Origin: Streptomyces sp. NBC_01335
GTDB taxonomy: Bacteria; Actinomycetota; Actinomycetes; Streptomycetales; Streptomycetaceae
DNA: 64,000 nt
NCBI RefSeq assembly: GCF_035953295.1
Contig: NZ_CP108370.1
Coordinates: 3,005,001-3,069,000 of the forward strand
Direction of reading: 5' to 3'
Every line of letters starts with the position of its first letter. The first letter of the stretch is position 1. Shown here piece by piece: positions 55,521 to 63,541 of the stretch. The translations under genes and the position numbers were made by a program. A model generated the notes under the pieces. The model worked only from the letters and a program-made list of their open reading frames with translations. It was not told where the DNA came from and searched no databases.

Positions 55521-56850
55521 GGAGGGCTGCGACGGCGTCGGCGAGCGCGGCGGGTACGTCGTCGATCAGCGTGTGGCGGCCGTCGCGTACGAGGTGGCGC
55601 CCCGCGACCACGGTGTGCCGTACATCGGCGGCGGTCGCCGCGAAGACGGCGGCCTCGGCGGCCAGCCGGTCGACGGGTCCCGCGGTCCTGACGGAGTCCA
55701 TGGCCACGGTCGCCAGGTCGGCCGGGGCTCCGGCGACGAGGCTGCCGCCCTCCGGCCTGCCGAGGGCCGCGTGGCCGGTCGCGGAGGCGGCGCGGAGCAG
55801 GGCGGCGGCGGTCCAGTGGCCCCGGATGTTCGTCCGCAGCCGCTCGTTCAGCTCCATCGCGCGCGCCTCCTCGAAGAGGTCGATCACGGCGTGGCTGTCG
55901 CTGCCGAGGGAGACCGGGGAGCCGGCCCGGTGCAGGGCGACGGCGGGGCCGATGCCGTCGGCGAGGTCCCGTTCGGTGGTGGGGCACATGCAGGTGCCGG
56001 TGCCGGAGGCGCCGATCAGCTCGATGTCCTGCCGGGTGAGGTGGGTGTGGTGGATGCCGGTGGTGCGGGGGCCGAGGACGCCGTGGTCGGCGAGGAGCCG
56101 GGCGGGGGTCCGGCCGTGGGCGGCGAGGCAGGCGTCGTTCTCGGCCGTCTGCTCGGAGAGGTGGACGTGGAGCGGGGCGGCGCGGTCGGCGGCCCACTGG
56201 GCGACGGTCGCCAGCTGGTCGGCCGGGACGGCCCGTACGGAGTGGATGGCGGCGCCGATCAGGGCGTGGCCGCCGCCCCGGAGCGCGGCGGCGCGTTCGG
56301 CCCAGGCGTCCGCGGTGGTGTCGGAGAAGCGGAGCTGGTGGCGGTCGGGTTCCTGGCCGAATCCGGCGGCGAGGTAGGCGGTGTCGAGCAGGGTGATGCG
56401 GATTCCGGCCTCGCCGGCGGCGGCGATCAGCGCCTCGCCCATGGCGTTCGGGTTGGCGTAGGGGGTGCCGTCGGGGGCGTGGTGGAGGTAGTGGAACTCG
56501 CCGACGGCGGTGATGCCCGCGAGGGCCATCTCGGCGTACGTGGCGCGGGCGAGCGCGAAGTAGCTGTCCGGGGTGAGCTTGGCGGAGATCCGGTACATCC
56601 GTTCCCGCCAGGTCCAGAAGGTCCCGGAGCCGACCTGCACGGTGGAGCGCAGCGCCCGGTGGAAGGCGTGCGAGTGGGTGTTCGCCAGCCCCGGCAGGGT
56701 GAGGCCGCGCAGTGCGGTCGCGCCGGGCGGCGGGGCCGCGACGCCGGTGCGGACGGCGGTGATCAGCCCGTCCGCGACGTCGAGGGCGACCCCGGGTTCG
56801 ACGTGGGTGCCGAGCCAGGCGTGGGAGAGCCAGTACGTCGTCACCTGCAT
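55513..56850 (-). CDS. hutF: Formimidoylglutamate deiminase
   Basis: A 445-residue amidohydrolase-superfamily deiminase that converts N-formimino-L-glutamate to N-formyl-L-glutamate and ammonia. It starts at ATG 56850 ([14 protein letters not shown]). The metal and active-site segments are [38 protein letters not shown] and [15 protein letters not shown]. Its start overlaps the end of the M20 amidohydrolase gene by 10 bp. The 3' end lies in a repeat unit. It points to the five-step histidine route that needs an N-formylglutamate deformylase. Confidence 0.95.
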   Translation of the reverse strand: MQVTTYWLSHAWLGTHVEPGVALDVADGLITAVRTGVAAPPPGATALRGLTLPGLANTHSHAFHRALRSTVQVGSGTFWTWRERMYRISAKLTPDSYFALARATYAEMALAGITAVGEFHYLHHAPDGTPYANPNAMGEALIAAAGEAGIRITLLDTAYLAAGFGQEPDRHQLRFSDTTADAWAERAAALRGGGHALIGAAIHSVRAVPADQLATVAQWAADRAAPLHVHLSEQTAENDACLAAHGRTPARLLADHGVLGPRTTGIHHTHLTRQDIELIGASGTGTCMCPTTERDLADGIGPAVALHRAGSPVSLGSDSHAVIDLFEEARAMELNERLRTNIRGHWTAAALLRAASATGHAALGRPEGGSLVAGAPADLATVAMDSVRTAGPVDRLAAEAAVFAATAADVRHTVVAGRHLVRDGRHTLIDDVPAALADAVAALRD

Positions 56851-58094
56851 GCGAGACCCTCCAGTACGTCGGCGAGTGCGGCGACCCCGGCCACGCAGTC
56901 CTGCTCGGTGGCGCGCTCGGCGGGCGAGTGGGAGACGCCGGTCGGGTTCCGCACGAACAGCATGGCGGTCGGCACGGAGGCGGACAAAATACCCGCGTCG
57001 TGTCCCGCCCCCGTGGCGAGGACGGGTACGGGGCGGCCCGGGTCTCCGCCCGCCCCCTCGTCGCCGAGGATCCGGGCGAGTTCGTCGCGCAGGGCGTGCT
57101 GGAACTCCACGACGGGCGTGAAGGACTCCCGTACGACGTCGAGCGCGACGCCCGCCCGTTCGGCGTGCTCCCGGGCGGCGTGTTCGACGGCGGCGGTGAG
57201 GGTGTCGAGGGTGGCGGCGTCGGCTGCGCGCGAGTCGAGCCAGCCGCGGACGAGGGAGGGGACGGCGTTGACGCCGTTGGGCTCGACGGCGACCTTGCCG
57301 AAGGTGGCGAGCGCTCCGGCGAGTTCGGCCTCGCGGCGGGCGGCGAGGACCGTCTCGGCGTACGGCAGCATCGGGTCGCGGCGGTCGGCGAGGAGGGTGG
57401 TCCCTGCGTGGTTGGCCTCGCCCCGGAAGTCGTACCGCCAGCGGCCGTGCGGCCAGATGGCGGAGGCGATTCCGAGGGGGTCTCCGGTGCGGTCGAGGGA
57501 CCGGCCCTGCTCGACGTGGAGCTCGACGAACGCGTTGATACGGGCGAGGCGTTCGGGGTCCGGGCCGATCGTTTCGGGGTCGTACCCGGCCGCCTCCATC
57601 GCGCGGGGCAGGGTGATGCCGTCGGCGTCGGTGAGGAGGTGGGCCTGCTCGCGGGTGAGCCGGCCCGCGGCCAGCCGGGAGCCGACGCAGGCGAGTCCGA
57701 AGCGGGCGCCCTCCTCGTCGCCGAAGTTGACGAGTCCCAGCGGCCTGGTGAACTCCGCTCCCCGGTGCCGGAGTTCGTCGAGCGCGGCGAAGGCGGAGAC
57801 CACTCCGAGGGGGCCGTCGAAGGCGCCGCCGTCCGGTACGGAGTCCAGGTGGGAGCCGGTGACGACGGCGTCCCCCGCCCGGGGGTCGCCGAGCCAGGCC
57901 CACTGGTTGCCGTTGCGGTCGGTCTCGTGGACGAGCCCGCGCGCCTCGGCCTGGCCGCGGAACCACGCCCGGCAGTCGGCGTCCGCGCGGGTCCAGGCAA
58001 AGCGGCGGTAGCCGCCGGAGGCGGGGTGGCGGCCGAGAGGAGCGAGCTCGCGCCACATCTCCCGGAAGGCCGCCCCGCCGTCGCGGCCGGTCAT
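56841..58094 (-). CDS. M20-family amidohydrolase (annotated type: allantoate amidohydrolase)
   Basis: A 417-residue binuclear-metal hydrolase of the hydantoinase/carbamoylase group. It starts at ATG 58094, overlapping hutU by ATGA. The ligands are visible in [19 protein letters not shown] (His, Asp), GDEEGARFG (Glu-Glu), ELHVEQG (His) and [12 protein letters not shown] (His); the dimer-domain [13 protein letters not shown] is typical. Relatives split allantoate or N-carbamoyl amino acids. Its place inside a hut operon between hutU and hutF, with no hutG in view, makes N-formyl-L-glutamate a plausible natural substrate; this is inference. Confidence 0.88.
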   Translation of the reverse strand: MTGRDGGAAFREMWRELAPLGRHPASGGYRRFAWTRADADCRAWFRGQAEARGLVHETDRNGNQWAWLGDPRAGDAVVTGSHLDSVPDGGAFDGPLGVVSAFAALDELRHRGAEFTRPLGLVNFGDEEGARFGLACVGSRLAAGRLTREQAHLLTDADGITLPRAMEAAGYDPETIGPDPERLARINAFVELHVEQGRSLDRTGDPLGIASAIWPHGRWRYDFRGEANHAGTTLLADRRDPMLPYAETVLAARREAELAGALATFGKVAVEPNGVNAVPSLVRGWLDSRAADAATLDTLTAAVEHAAREHAERAGVALDVVRESFTPVVEFQHALRDELARILGDEGAGGDPGRPVPVLATGAGHDAGILSASVPTAMLFVRNPTGVSHSPAERATEQDCVAGVAALADVLEGLACR

Positions 58095-59794
58095 CGGCGG
58101 TCGGCGCCGGTCGCGGCGCCCTCGCCCTCGCCCGTACCGTCGCCCTCCCGCATGGGGACGCGGACGCCCCGCTCCTCCGCGACCCGCTCGGCGCCCTCGT
58201 ACCCCGCGTCGACATGGCGGATGACGCCCATGCCCGGGTCGTTGGTGAGCACCCGGCGGATCTTCTCCCCGGCCAGCGGGGTGCCGTCCGCGACGGTGAC
58301 CTGCCCGGCGTGGAGGGAGCGGCCCATGCCGACTCCGCCGCCGTGGTGGACGGAGACCCAGGAGGCCCCGGAGGCGACGTTGACCATGGCGTTCAGCAGG
58401 GGCCAGTCGGCGATGGCGTCCGAGCCGTCGAGCATCGCCTCGGTCTCCCGGTACGGGGAGGCCACCGAGCCGCAGTCCAGGTGGTCGCGGCCGATGACGA
58501 GGGGGGCGGCGAGTTCACCGCTCGCGACCATGTCGTTGAAGCGCTCGCCGGCCTTGTCGCGTTCGCCGTAGCCGAGCCAGCAGATCCGGGCGGGCAGGCC
58601 CTGGAAGTGGACGCGTTCACCGGCGAGCTCGATCCAGCGGCGGAGCGACTCGTTCTCCGGGAAGAGGTCGAGCATCGCCCGGTCGGTGCGGTGGATGTCG
58701 GAGGCCTCGCCGGAGAGCGCCGCCCAGCGGAACGGCCCCTTGCCCTCGCAGAAGAGCGGCCTGATGTAGGCGGGGACGAAGCCGGGGAAGTCGAAGGCCC
58801 GCTCGTACCCGACGAGTTGCGCCTCGCCCCGGATGGAGTTGCCGTAGTCGAAGACCTCGGCCCCGGCGTCCATGAAGCCGACCATCGCCTCCACGTGCCG
58901 GGCCATCGACTCGCGGGCCCTGCGGGTGAAGTCGGCGGGCTTCTCGGCTGCGTACGCGGCCATCGCGTCGAACTCGACGCCGACCGGCAGGTACGCCAGC
59001 GGGTCGTGGGCGCTCGTCTGGTCGGTGACGATGTCGATCGGCGCCCCGGCGGCGAGCAGTTCGGGGAGGATCTCCGCGGCGTTGCCGAGGAGCCCGATCG
59101 AGAGCGGCCTGCGGGCGTCGCGGGCCTCGGTGGCGAGCGCGAGGGCGTGGGCGACGCCGTCGGCCCGTACGTCGAGGTAGCGGTGTTCGATCCGGCGCTC
59201 GATGGCGCGCGGGTCGCAGTCCACGCAGATCACGACGCCGTCGTTCATGGTGACGGCGAGCGGCTGGGCGCCGCCCATGCCGCCGAGCCCGGCGGTGAGG
59301 GTGATGGTCCCGGCGAGGGTGCCACCGAACCTCTTGGCGGCGACCGCGGCGAAGGTCTCGTAGGTGCCCTGGAGGATGCCCTGGGTGCCGATGTAGATCC
59401 AGGAACCCGCGGTCATCTGGCCGTACATGGTGAGGCCGAGCGCCTCCAGGCGCCGGAACTCCTCCCAGTTCGCCCAGTCGCCCACCAGGTTGGAGTTGGC
59501 GAGCAGCACGCGCGGGGCCCACTCGTGGGTCTGCATCACCCCGACCGGGCGGCCGGACTGGACGAGCATCGTCTCGTCCTGCTTGAGGGTGCGCAGGGTA
59601 CGGACCATGGCGTCGTAACTCCGCCAGTCCCGGGCCGCCTTGCCGGTGCCGCCGTAGACGACCAGCTTGTCGGGGTGCTCGGCGACCTCGGGGTCCAGGT
59701 TGTTCTGGAGCATGCGCAGGGCGGCCTCCTGCTGCCAGCCCAGGGTGCTCAGTTCGGTGCCGCGTGCGGCCCTGACGGGGCGGGGTCCTGACAT
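58091..59794 (-). CDS. hutU: Urocanate hydratase
   Basis: A 567-residue NAD-containing enzyme that converts urocanate to imidazolonepropionate, the second step of histidine catabolism. It starts at ATG 59794 with an AAGGAGG ribosome site. The signatures are [70 protein letters not shown] and the active-site region [16 protein letters not shown]. The C-terminal Gly/Glu tail is disordered. It leads a leftward operon with the M20 gene, hutF and hutI. A promoter-like pair with an inverted repeat lies 30-60 bp upstream. Confidence 0.97.
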   Translation of the reverse strand: MSGPRPVRAARGTELSTLGWQQEAALRMLQNNLDPEVAEHPDKLVVYGGTGKAARDWRSYDAMVRTLRTLKQDETMLVQSGRPVGVMQTHEWAPRVLLANSNLVGDWANWEEFRRLEALGLTMYGQMTAGSWIYIGTQGILQGTYETFAAVAAKRFGGTLAGTITLTAGLGGMGGAQPLAVTMNDGVVICVDCDPRAIERRIEHRYLDVRADGVAHALALATEARDARRPLSIGLLGNAAEILPELLAAGAPIDIVTDQTSAHDPLAYLPVGVEFDAMAAYAAEKPADFTRRARESMARHVEAMVGFMDAGAEVFDYGNSIRGEAQLVGYERAFDFPGFVPAYIRPLFCEGKGPFRWAALSGEASDIHRTDRAMLDLFPENESLRRWIELAGERVHFQGLPARICWLGYGERDKAGERFNDMVASGELAAPLVIGRDHLDCGSVASPYRETEAMLDGSDAIADWPLLNAMVNVASGASWVSVHHGGGVGMGRSLHAGQVTVADGTPLAGEKIRRVLTNDPGMGVIRHVDAGYEGAERVAEERGVRVPMREGDGTGEGEGAATGADRR

Positions 59795-59819
59795 GGTGCG
59801 CCTCCTTGGTCAGCCATCC

Positions 59820-59854
59820 ATTCACATCCTGATGCGATGAATAGTTCTAGTCAA
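59820..59854 (-). promoter_or_regulatory. Candidate hutU promoter with overlapping inverted repeat
   Basis: Reading leftward, TTGACT (59854-59849) and CAGGAT (59831-59826) are separated by 17 bases, a good vegetative-type promoter. Within the spacer and -10 lies ATTCATC...GATGTGAAT (59842-59820), an imperfect inverted repeat that could bind a hut repressor. Confidence 0.45.
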
Positions 59855-60316
59855 CGGCGCGACTCCGGACACGCGGGCGTACGGGGAGGCGGGACGAAGG
59901 CGAGGCGGGCCAGGCGGGACGGCGAGGACGGGACGGCGTGGGCGAGGCGGCCGAAACCGAGCGGTCGAGGACGGGACGGAAAGCTGACACCTGACACACG
60001 AACACCACCCCGAAGCCCCTCGCAGCTTTCACGCCATCCCGGCGTTTTTCGGACAGCAAAGACTTTCGCCCACACGCCCTCGGACATGAAACGGCGGATA
60101 CCACAGAGAACCGGAACAGATCGATCAATCGGCGACCTGGCCTTCCGTCCGCATCCCTCCTTTTGTCAGACTTCTCCCTTACGCCTTCTCCTCAATTCCC
60201 TTACACCGCCCGCCGCATGTACCACTGGAAAATGCCAAACCACCCTCCAGGACCGGCCACCGTGCGTAGCCTCTGCATCACAGCTCCGAACGCCATTGCC
60301 TGGAGGGGAAGCCGCG
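59855..60316. other. Divergent intergenic region between hutU and the Roadblock cluster
   Basis: No gene is credible in this part of the 522-bp gap. Bases 59,870-59,990 are a purine-rich low-complexity run built on GGCGAGGCGGGACGG-like units. Bases 60,000-60,200 are AT-richer (GCTTTCACGCCATCC, TTTTCGGACAGCAAAGAC) and probably hold the promoter of the rightward Roadblock-type operon. Confidence 0.45.
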
Positions 60317-60730
60317 GTGCCGGGAATCGACGAGTGCCTGCTCGAAGTCATGAGACTGCCCGGGGCCCGGGGCGCCGCGGTCGTCGACTGGACGAGCGGC
60401 CTCGCCCTCGGCACCATCGGTGACTCGCCCAACGGCGACCACGAGGCGACCGCGGCGGAGACCGCCGAGGTGGCCCGGATGGCGGCCGAGCAACCCGCCT
60501 TCACCCTCAGCCCGTACGCCGACGGCCGGACGGACGCGAACGCCCGCACCGGACTTCCGGTCGAGGACGTCATCATCACGACGCACACCGGCTACCACGT
60601 GATCCGCTTCGTGGAGACGGTCTTCGACAGCAGCGTGTTCCTCCATCTCTGGCTCGACCGGACCGAGGGCAACCTGGCCCTCGCCCGGATACGCCTGGGC
60701 GAGCTGGCCGAACGGCTGGTCCTGGCGTGA
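60317..60730 (+). CDS. Roadblock-like protein 1
   Basis: A 137-residue protein starting at GTG 60317 with GGAGGGG upstream. It is clearly paralogous to the protein at 62296: both have the patterns VVDWTSGLALGTIG or VDYTSGMALGTLG, EDVIITTHTGYHVIRF or EDILITLGSQYHLIRL, and a final LDRTEGNLALARIRL-type helix. This alternating strand/helix layout is that of Roadblock/LC7-type dimers, which commonly regulate small GTPases. It overlaps the next gene by GTGA. No GTPase gene is adjacent. Confidence 0.72.
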   Translation: MPGIDECLLEVMRLPGARGAAVVDWTSGLALGTIGDSPNGDHEATAAETAEVARMAAEQPAFTLSPYADGRTDANARTGLPVEDVIITTHTGYHVIRFVETVFDSSVFLHLWLDRTEGNLALARIRLGELAERLVLA

Positions 60731-61524
60731 ACATCAGGACGACGCCCCCCGAGGTGGACCAGGCAGCCGTCCTCTCCCCGATGCTCCAGCGGCTCGCCGC
60801 CGAACGCGCCACCGGTGCCCTGATGCGCGACCGCGGCACGCTCTACCTCGCCGACGGGAAGGTGGTGCACGCGGAGAGCCCCTCCACCCCCGGCATCGAC
60901 GTGCTGCTCACGACGGGCGGGGCGCTGCGTCACGAACGCTGGTGGGACGCGGTCGCCCAGGCGGGGGCCGGCCGGCGGGTCGGCCGCTATCTGGTCGACA
61001 GCGGCCATGTCCCGGGCGGGGCACTGGAGTTGTGCCACCTGGGCGCGCTCTACGACGCCGCCTTCTTCGTCCTCGCCCCCACCCGTACGCCGACCAGGTT
61101 CCGGTACGGCGTGTCCCACTGGATCGGCCCGGTCCGGCCCGTCGCGGTGGGCGCCGTCGAGCGCGAGACGCTCCGGCGCCGTGAGCTGCTGGACCGGATC
61201 TGGCCGGACGCGCTGACCGACAGTTCCCCGCTCGTACGCGCGGCGCACCCGCTGGACGCCCCGGTGCCGTCGCGCCAGCGCCATGTCCTGGAGCTGGTCG
61301 ACGGCGTTCGCACGGCCTCCGACATCGCCCAGGTCTTGGGGCGTTCGGCCTTCCACACCTTGGTCGACCTGCGGAGACTCGCCGCCGCCGGGCTCGTCGA
61401 GCCCGTCCGCAAAGCAGCGCTGCCGGGGGCGGCCTCGCCCGGCCGGGTCGTGCTCCCCGATGTCACGTCCGATCCGGACGTCGCCCTGCTGCGCCGGCTC
61501 CGAGATGCATTGGAGGGCTTGTGA
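60727..61524 (+). CDS. Winged-helix/DUF4388-like regulatory protein
   Basis: A 265-residue protein starting at GTG 60727, overlapping the gene before. The N-terminal half (about 15-110: LQRLAAERATGALMRDRGTL, LYLADGKVVHAESP, LLTTGGALRHERWW) resembles the DUF4388 (PATAN-like) domain found in bacterial regulators. The C-terminal part (about 180-265: RQRHVLELVDGVRTASDIAQ, HTLVDLRRLAAAGLVEPVR) is a winged-helix domain. It is probably a DNA- or protein-binding output for the adjoining Roadblock proteins. The domain names are inferred from pattern. Confidence 0.65.
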   Translation: MNIRTTPPEVDQAAVLSPMLQRLAAERATGALMRDRGTLYLADGKVVHAESPSTPGIDVLLTTGGALRHERWWDAVAQAGAGRRVGRYLVDSGHVPGGALELCHLGALYDAAFFVLAPTRTPTRFRYGVSHWIGPVRPVAVGAVERETLRRRELLDRIWPDALTDSSPLVRAAHPLDAPVPSRQRHVLELVDGVRTASDIAQVLGRSAFHTLVDLRRLAAAGLVEPVRKAALPGAASPGRVVLPDVTSDPDVALLRRLRDALEGL

Positions 61525-61562
61525 TACGCGCGCTCAGACAGCGTGCCGGGAGGAGACAGCTG

Positions 61563-62021
61563 ATGGTGCCCGAGGCTGAACTGCAGGACGTCCTCGACGA
61601 ACTCCAGCGGTTGCGGGCCCGGGTGCCCCTCATCGGCGGTGCGCTGGCCGCCAGCACCGACGGCCTGGTGCTGGCCCACGACACCCCCGGTGTGGAGGCC
61701 GAAGGGGTCGCCGCCCTGACCGCCGCCGCGCTCGGCGTCGCGATCAGGATGACGGAGGCGACCGGTCGCGCCGGATTCCGGGAGCTCCTGGTCCGCGGGG
61801 AGTCCGGCTACATCGCGACGTACGCCGCGGGCTCGTCCGCCGTACTGACCCTGCTCGCCGAGGACCGCATCAACGTCGGCCGCCTCCACCTGGAGGGCCG
61901 GAGGGCGAGCGCCCGGGTCGGAGAACTCGTCGACGCCGCCCTCGACCGCGTCGAGCGGACCCCGCCCCCGCCTCCGGCCCGCCCGGCGCAGCCCCGTGCA
62001 CTGCCCCAACGCCCCGTGTAG
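61563..62021 (+). CDS. Roadblock/LC7 domain protein 2
   Basis: A 152-residue protein; I start it at ATG 61563 (MVPEAELQDVLDEL), with GGAGGAG about 8 bp upstream; GTG 61521 would overlap the previous gene. The domain shows the classical MglB/CvnB pattern: RVPLIGGALAASTDGLVLAHD, then VAALTAAALGVAIRMTEATG and SAVLTLLAEDRINVGRLHLEG. A Pro-rich tail follows. Roadblock proteins of this type act as GTPase regulators in MglAB and the Streptomyces Cvn conservons, but here no GTPase or CvnA kinase is beside it. Confidence 0.85.
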   Translation: MVPEAELQDVLDELQRLRARVPLIGGALAASTDGLVLAHDTPGVEAEGVAALTAAALGVAIRMTEATGRAGFRELLVRGESGYIATYAAGSSAVLTLLAEDRINVGRLHLEGRRASARVGELVDAALDRVERTPPPPPARPAQPRALPQRPV

Positions 62022-62057
62022 GGCGGCGGTACCGGGCCGGGGCGCCCCCACATTCCA

Positions 62058-62225
62058 CTAGGGCGTGTCTGACAATTCGCGTCGGATCAGCGGGCGGTGT
62101 CCGGTGCGGTGCGTCGCAAGGCGGAGGACCGCCCGCGTACGGGATGTACTCGGGCGGTCCGACAACGCCGCGAGGTGCCGTGCCGGGCGCCGACCGCCCG
62201 ACGGGAATGGTCAGACACGGCCTAG
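62058..62225. mobile_element. MITE-like palindromic element B
   Basis: A 168-bp non-coding element bordered by CTAG on both sides (62058-62061, 62222-62225), with terminal inverted repeats CTAGGGCGTGTCTGAC and CTAGGCCGTGTCTGAC (one mismatch in 16). The centre is a stem, 62126-62135 with 62151-62160, continued by a GTAC/GTAC pair. Blocks 62105-62128 and 62158-62182 match element A at 10.1 kb with one mismatch each. The CTAG ends suggest a 4-bp target duplication of the type made by some IS5-like transposases. It lies between two Roadblock genes and may affect expression of the second. Confidence 0.75.
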
Positions 62226-62295
62226 CCAGGACCGAACCATCACGCAGAAGAAGAACCGGTCACCCCGACCGGTCAGGGAAAGGAAACGAGCACTC

Positions 62296-62670
62296 ATGGC
62301 CAACACCGAAACCGCACTCAAGGAAGCGATGTCGTCCATCGAGGGATCCCTCGGTGTCGCTCTCGTCGACTACACCAGCGGCATGGCTCTGGGCACCCTC
62401 GGCGGCGGCAAGGACTTCAACCTCGAAGTCGCGGCCGCCGGAAACACCGACGTCGTCCGCGCCAAGCTCCGCACCATGGACCACCTCGGCCTCAAGGAAG
62501 AGATCGAGGACATCCTGATCACGCTGGGCAGCCAGTACCACCTGATCCGGCTGCTCAAGACCCGCGGCAGCAACGGACTCTTCCTCTACCTGGTCCTGGA
62601 CTCCAACCGCGCCAACCTCGCGATGGCCCGCCACCAGTTGAAGCGGATCGAGGCCGAACTGGAGGTCTGA
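62296..62670 (+). CDS. Roadblock-like protein 3
   Basis: A 124-residue protein starting at ATG 62296 (MANTETALKEAM). It is the closest relative in the window of the protein at 60317, sharing TSGMALGTLG, EDILITLGSQYHLIRLL, LFLYLVLDSNRANLAMARH and a C-terminal Glu-rich helix. It has no signal peptide and is entirely composed of the domain. It stands after MITE element B and before a strong terminator, so it may be transcribed from a promoter in or near the element. Confidence 0.75.
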   Translation: MANTETALKEAMSSIEGSLGVALVDYTSGMALGTLGGGKDFNLEVAAAGNTDVVRAKLRTMDHLGLKEEIEDILITLGSQYHLIRLLKTRGSNGLFLYLVLDSNRANLAMARHQLKRIEAELEV

Positions 62671-62698
62671 GGACCGCCACGACCGGCCCGGACGCGCG

Positions 62699-62745
62699 GA
62701 TGCCGCCGCCCCCTTCCTTACGCGGACGAAGGGGACGGCGGCATC
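62699..62745. terminator. 18-bp hairpin terminator after Roadblock-like gene
   Basis: Bases 62699-62716 pair with 62728-62745 (GATGCCGCCG... with one internal mismatch) around an 11-base loop. It lies 28 bp after the stop of the gene at 62296. Confidence 0.88.
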
Positions 62746-62760
62746 AGCGTGTTCGGGCCG

Positions 62761-62835
62761 GCCTTCAGGTTCCGACGGCGACCCGGCCTTCACATTCCGA
62801 CAGCGACCCGGCCTTCAGGTTCGGACGGCGGCCCG
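62761..62835. repeat. 25-bp tandem repeat, three copies, overlapping a gene end
   Basis: The units at 62761-62785, 62786-62810 and 62811-62835 share GCCTTCAGGTTCCGACGGCG with one to three changes. The third contains the stop codon (62815-62817) of the leftward membrane-protein gene, so the other two look like duplications of that gene's end. Confidence 0.8.
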
Positions 62836-63390
62836 GCGCGCACCGCCGGCCCGCGCGTCGCCCGCCACCGGCCCGGTCGTCCGGTACGCCTTCACCTGCT
62901 TGCCGGCGGGCCGGCCGCGCTGCACCCAGTCCGTACGCACCCAGTACAGGACGTCCTCGCGCTGCTCCAGCCGCCCGACGCGCACGGCCCGCAGCAGCAG
63001 TCCGGCACCCGCCCCGGCCAGCACCATCCCACCGGCCCCCGGCAGCAGGAAGCCGAGGCCGAGGGCGACCAGGAAGGCGCCGAGCAGCCACCAGCGGTGG
63101 GCGCGCCGCCAGTTCCGTACGGTCACGGCCCGGTCCTGGAGCACGTCGGTGCGCCCCGCACGGGCGGCCCCCTTCGCCAGCTCCGCGTACCGCTTGACCC
63201 CGACGGTCGCCACCAGGGCGAGCGTGACGACGAAGAGCGCGGCGCCCGTGAGCAGCCCGATCCGACGGCCCGTCCCGGCGGGGACGAGCGCCCCCACGAC
63301 GACGACCAGGAGCCCCGGCCACCACAGGGGTGCGGCCCCGGCCCGCACGATCACGGCCACCCTCGCCAACGACTGCGCCCCGCGCCCCAT
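62815..63390 (-). CDS. Hypothetical polytopic membrane protein
   Basis: A 191-residue protein starting at ATG 63390 (MGRGAQSLARVAV). Hydrophobic segments lie at about 20-38 (PLWWPGLLVVVVGALV), 45-65 (LLTGAALFVVTLALVATV) and 100-135 (WWLLGAFLVALGLGFLL and AGGMVLAGAGAGLLLRA). A soluble basic C-terminus (RGRPAGKQVKAYRTTG...) ends in a repeat unit. I do not recognise the family. It converges with the Roadblock-type operon across a terminator. Confidence 0.65.
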   Translation of the reverse strand: MGRGAQSLARVAVIVRAGAAPLWWPGLLVVVVGALVPAGTGRRIGLLTGAALFVVTLALVATVGVKRYAELAKGAARAGRTDVLQDRAVTVRNWRRAHRWWLLGAFLVALGLGFLLPGAGGMVLAGAGAGLLLRAVRVGRLEQREDVLYWVRTDWVQRGRPAGKQVKAYRTTGPVAGDARAGGARRAAVRT

Positions 63391-63541
63391 GTCCGTACCC
63401 CTCTCCGCGTACCCACCGGCGCCGCAGGGCTGTCCCTGGGCCGGTTCCTCTGGGCGCGCAGATTAGTGGGTTTATCTGAGTTCCGTCTGAGAATCGGGAC
63501 ATCACACAGGTACGCGGGTGCCGCCGATGAAGGGGCGGCGC

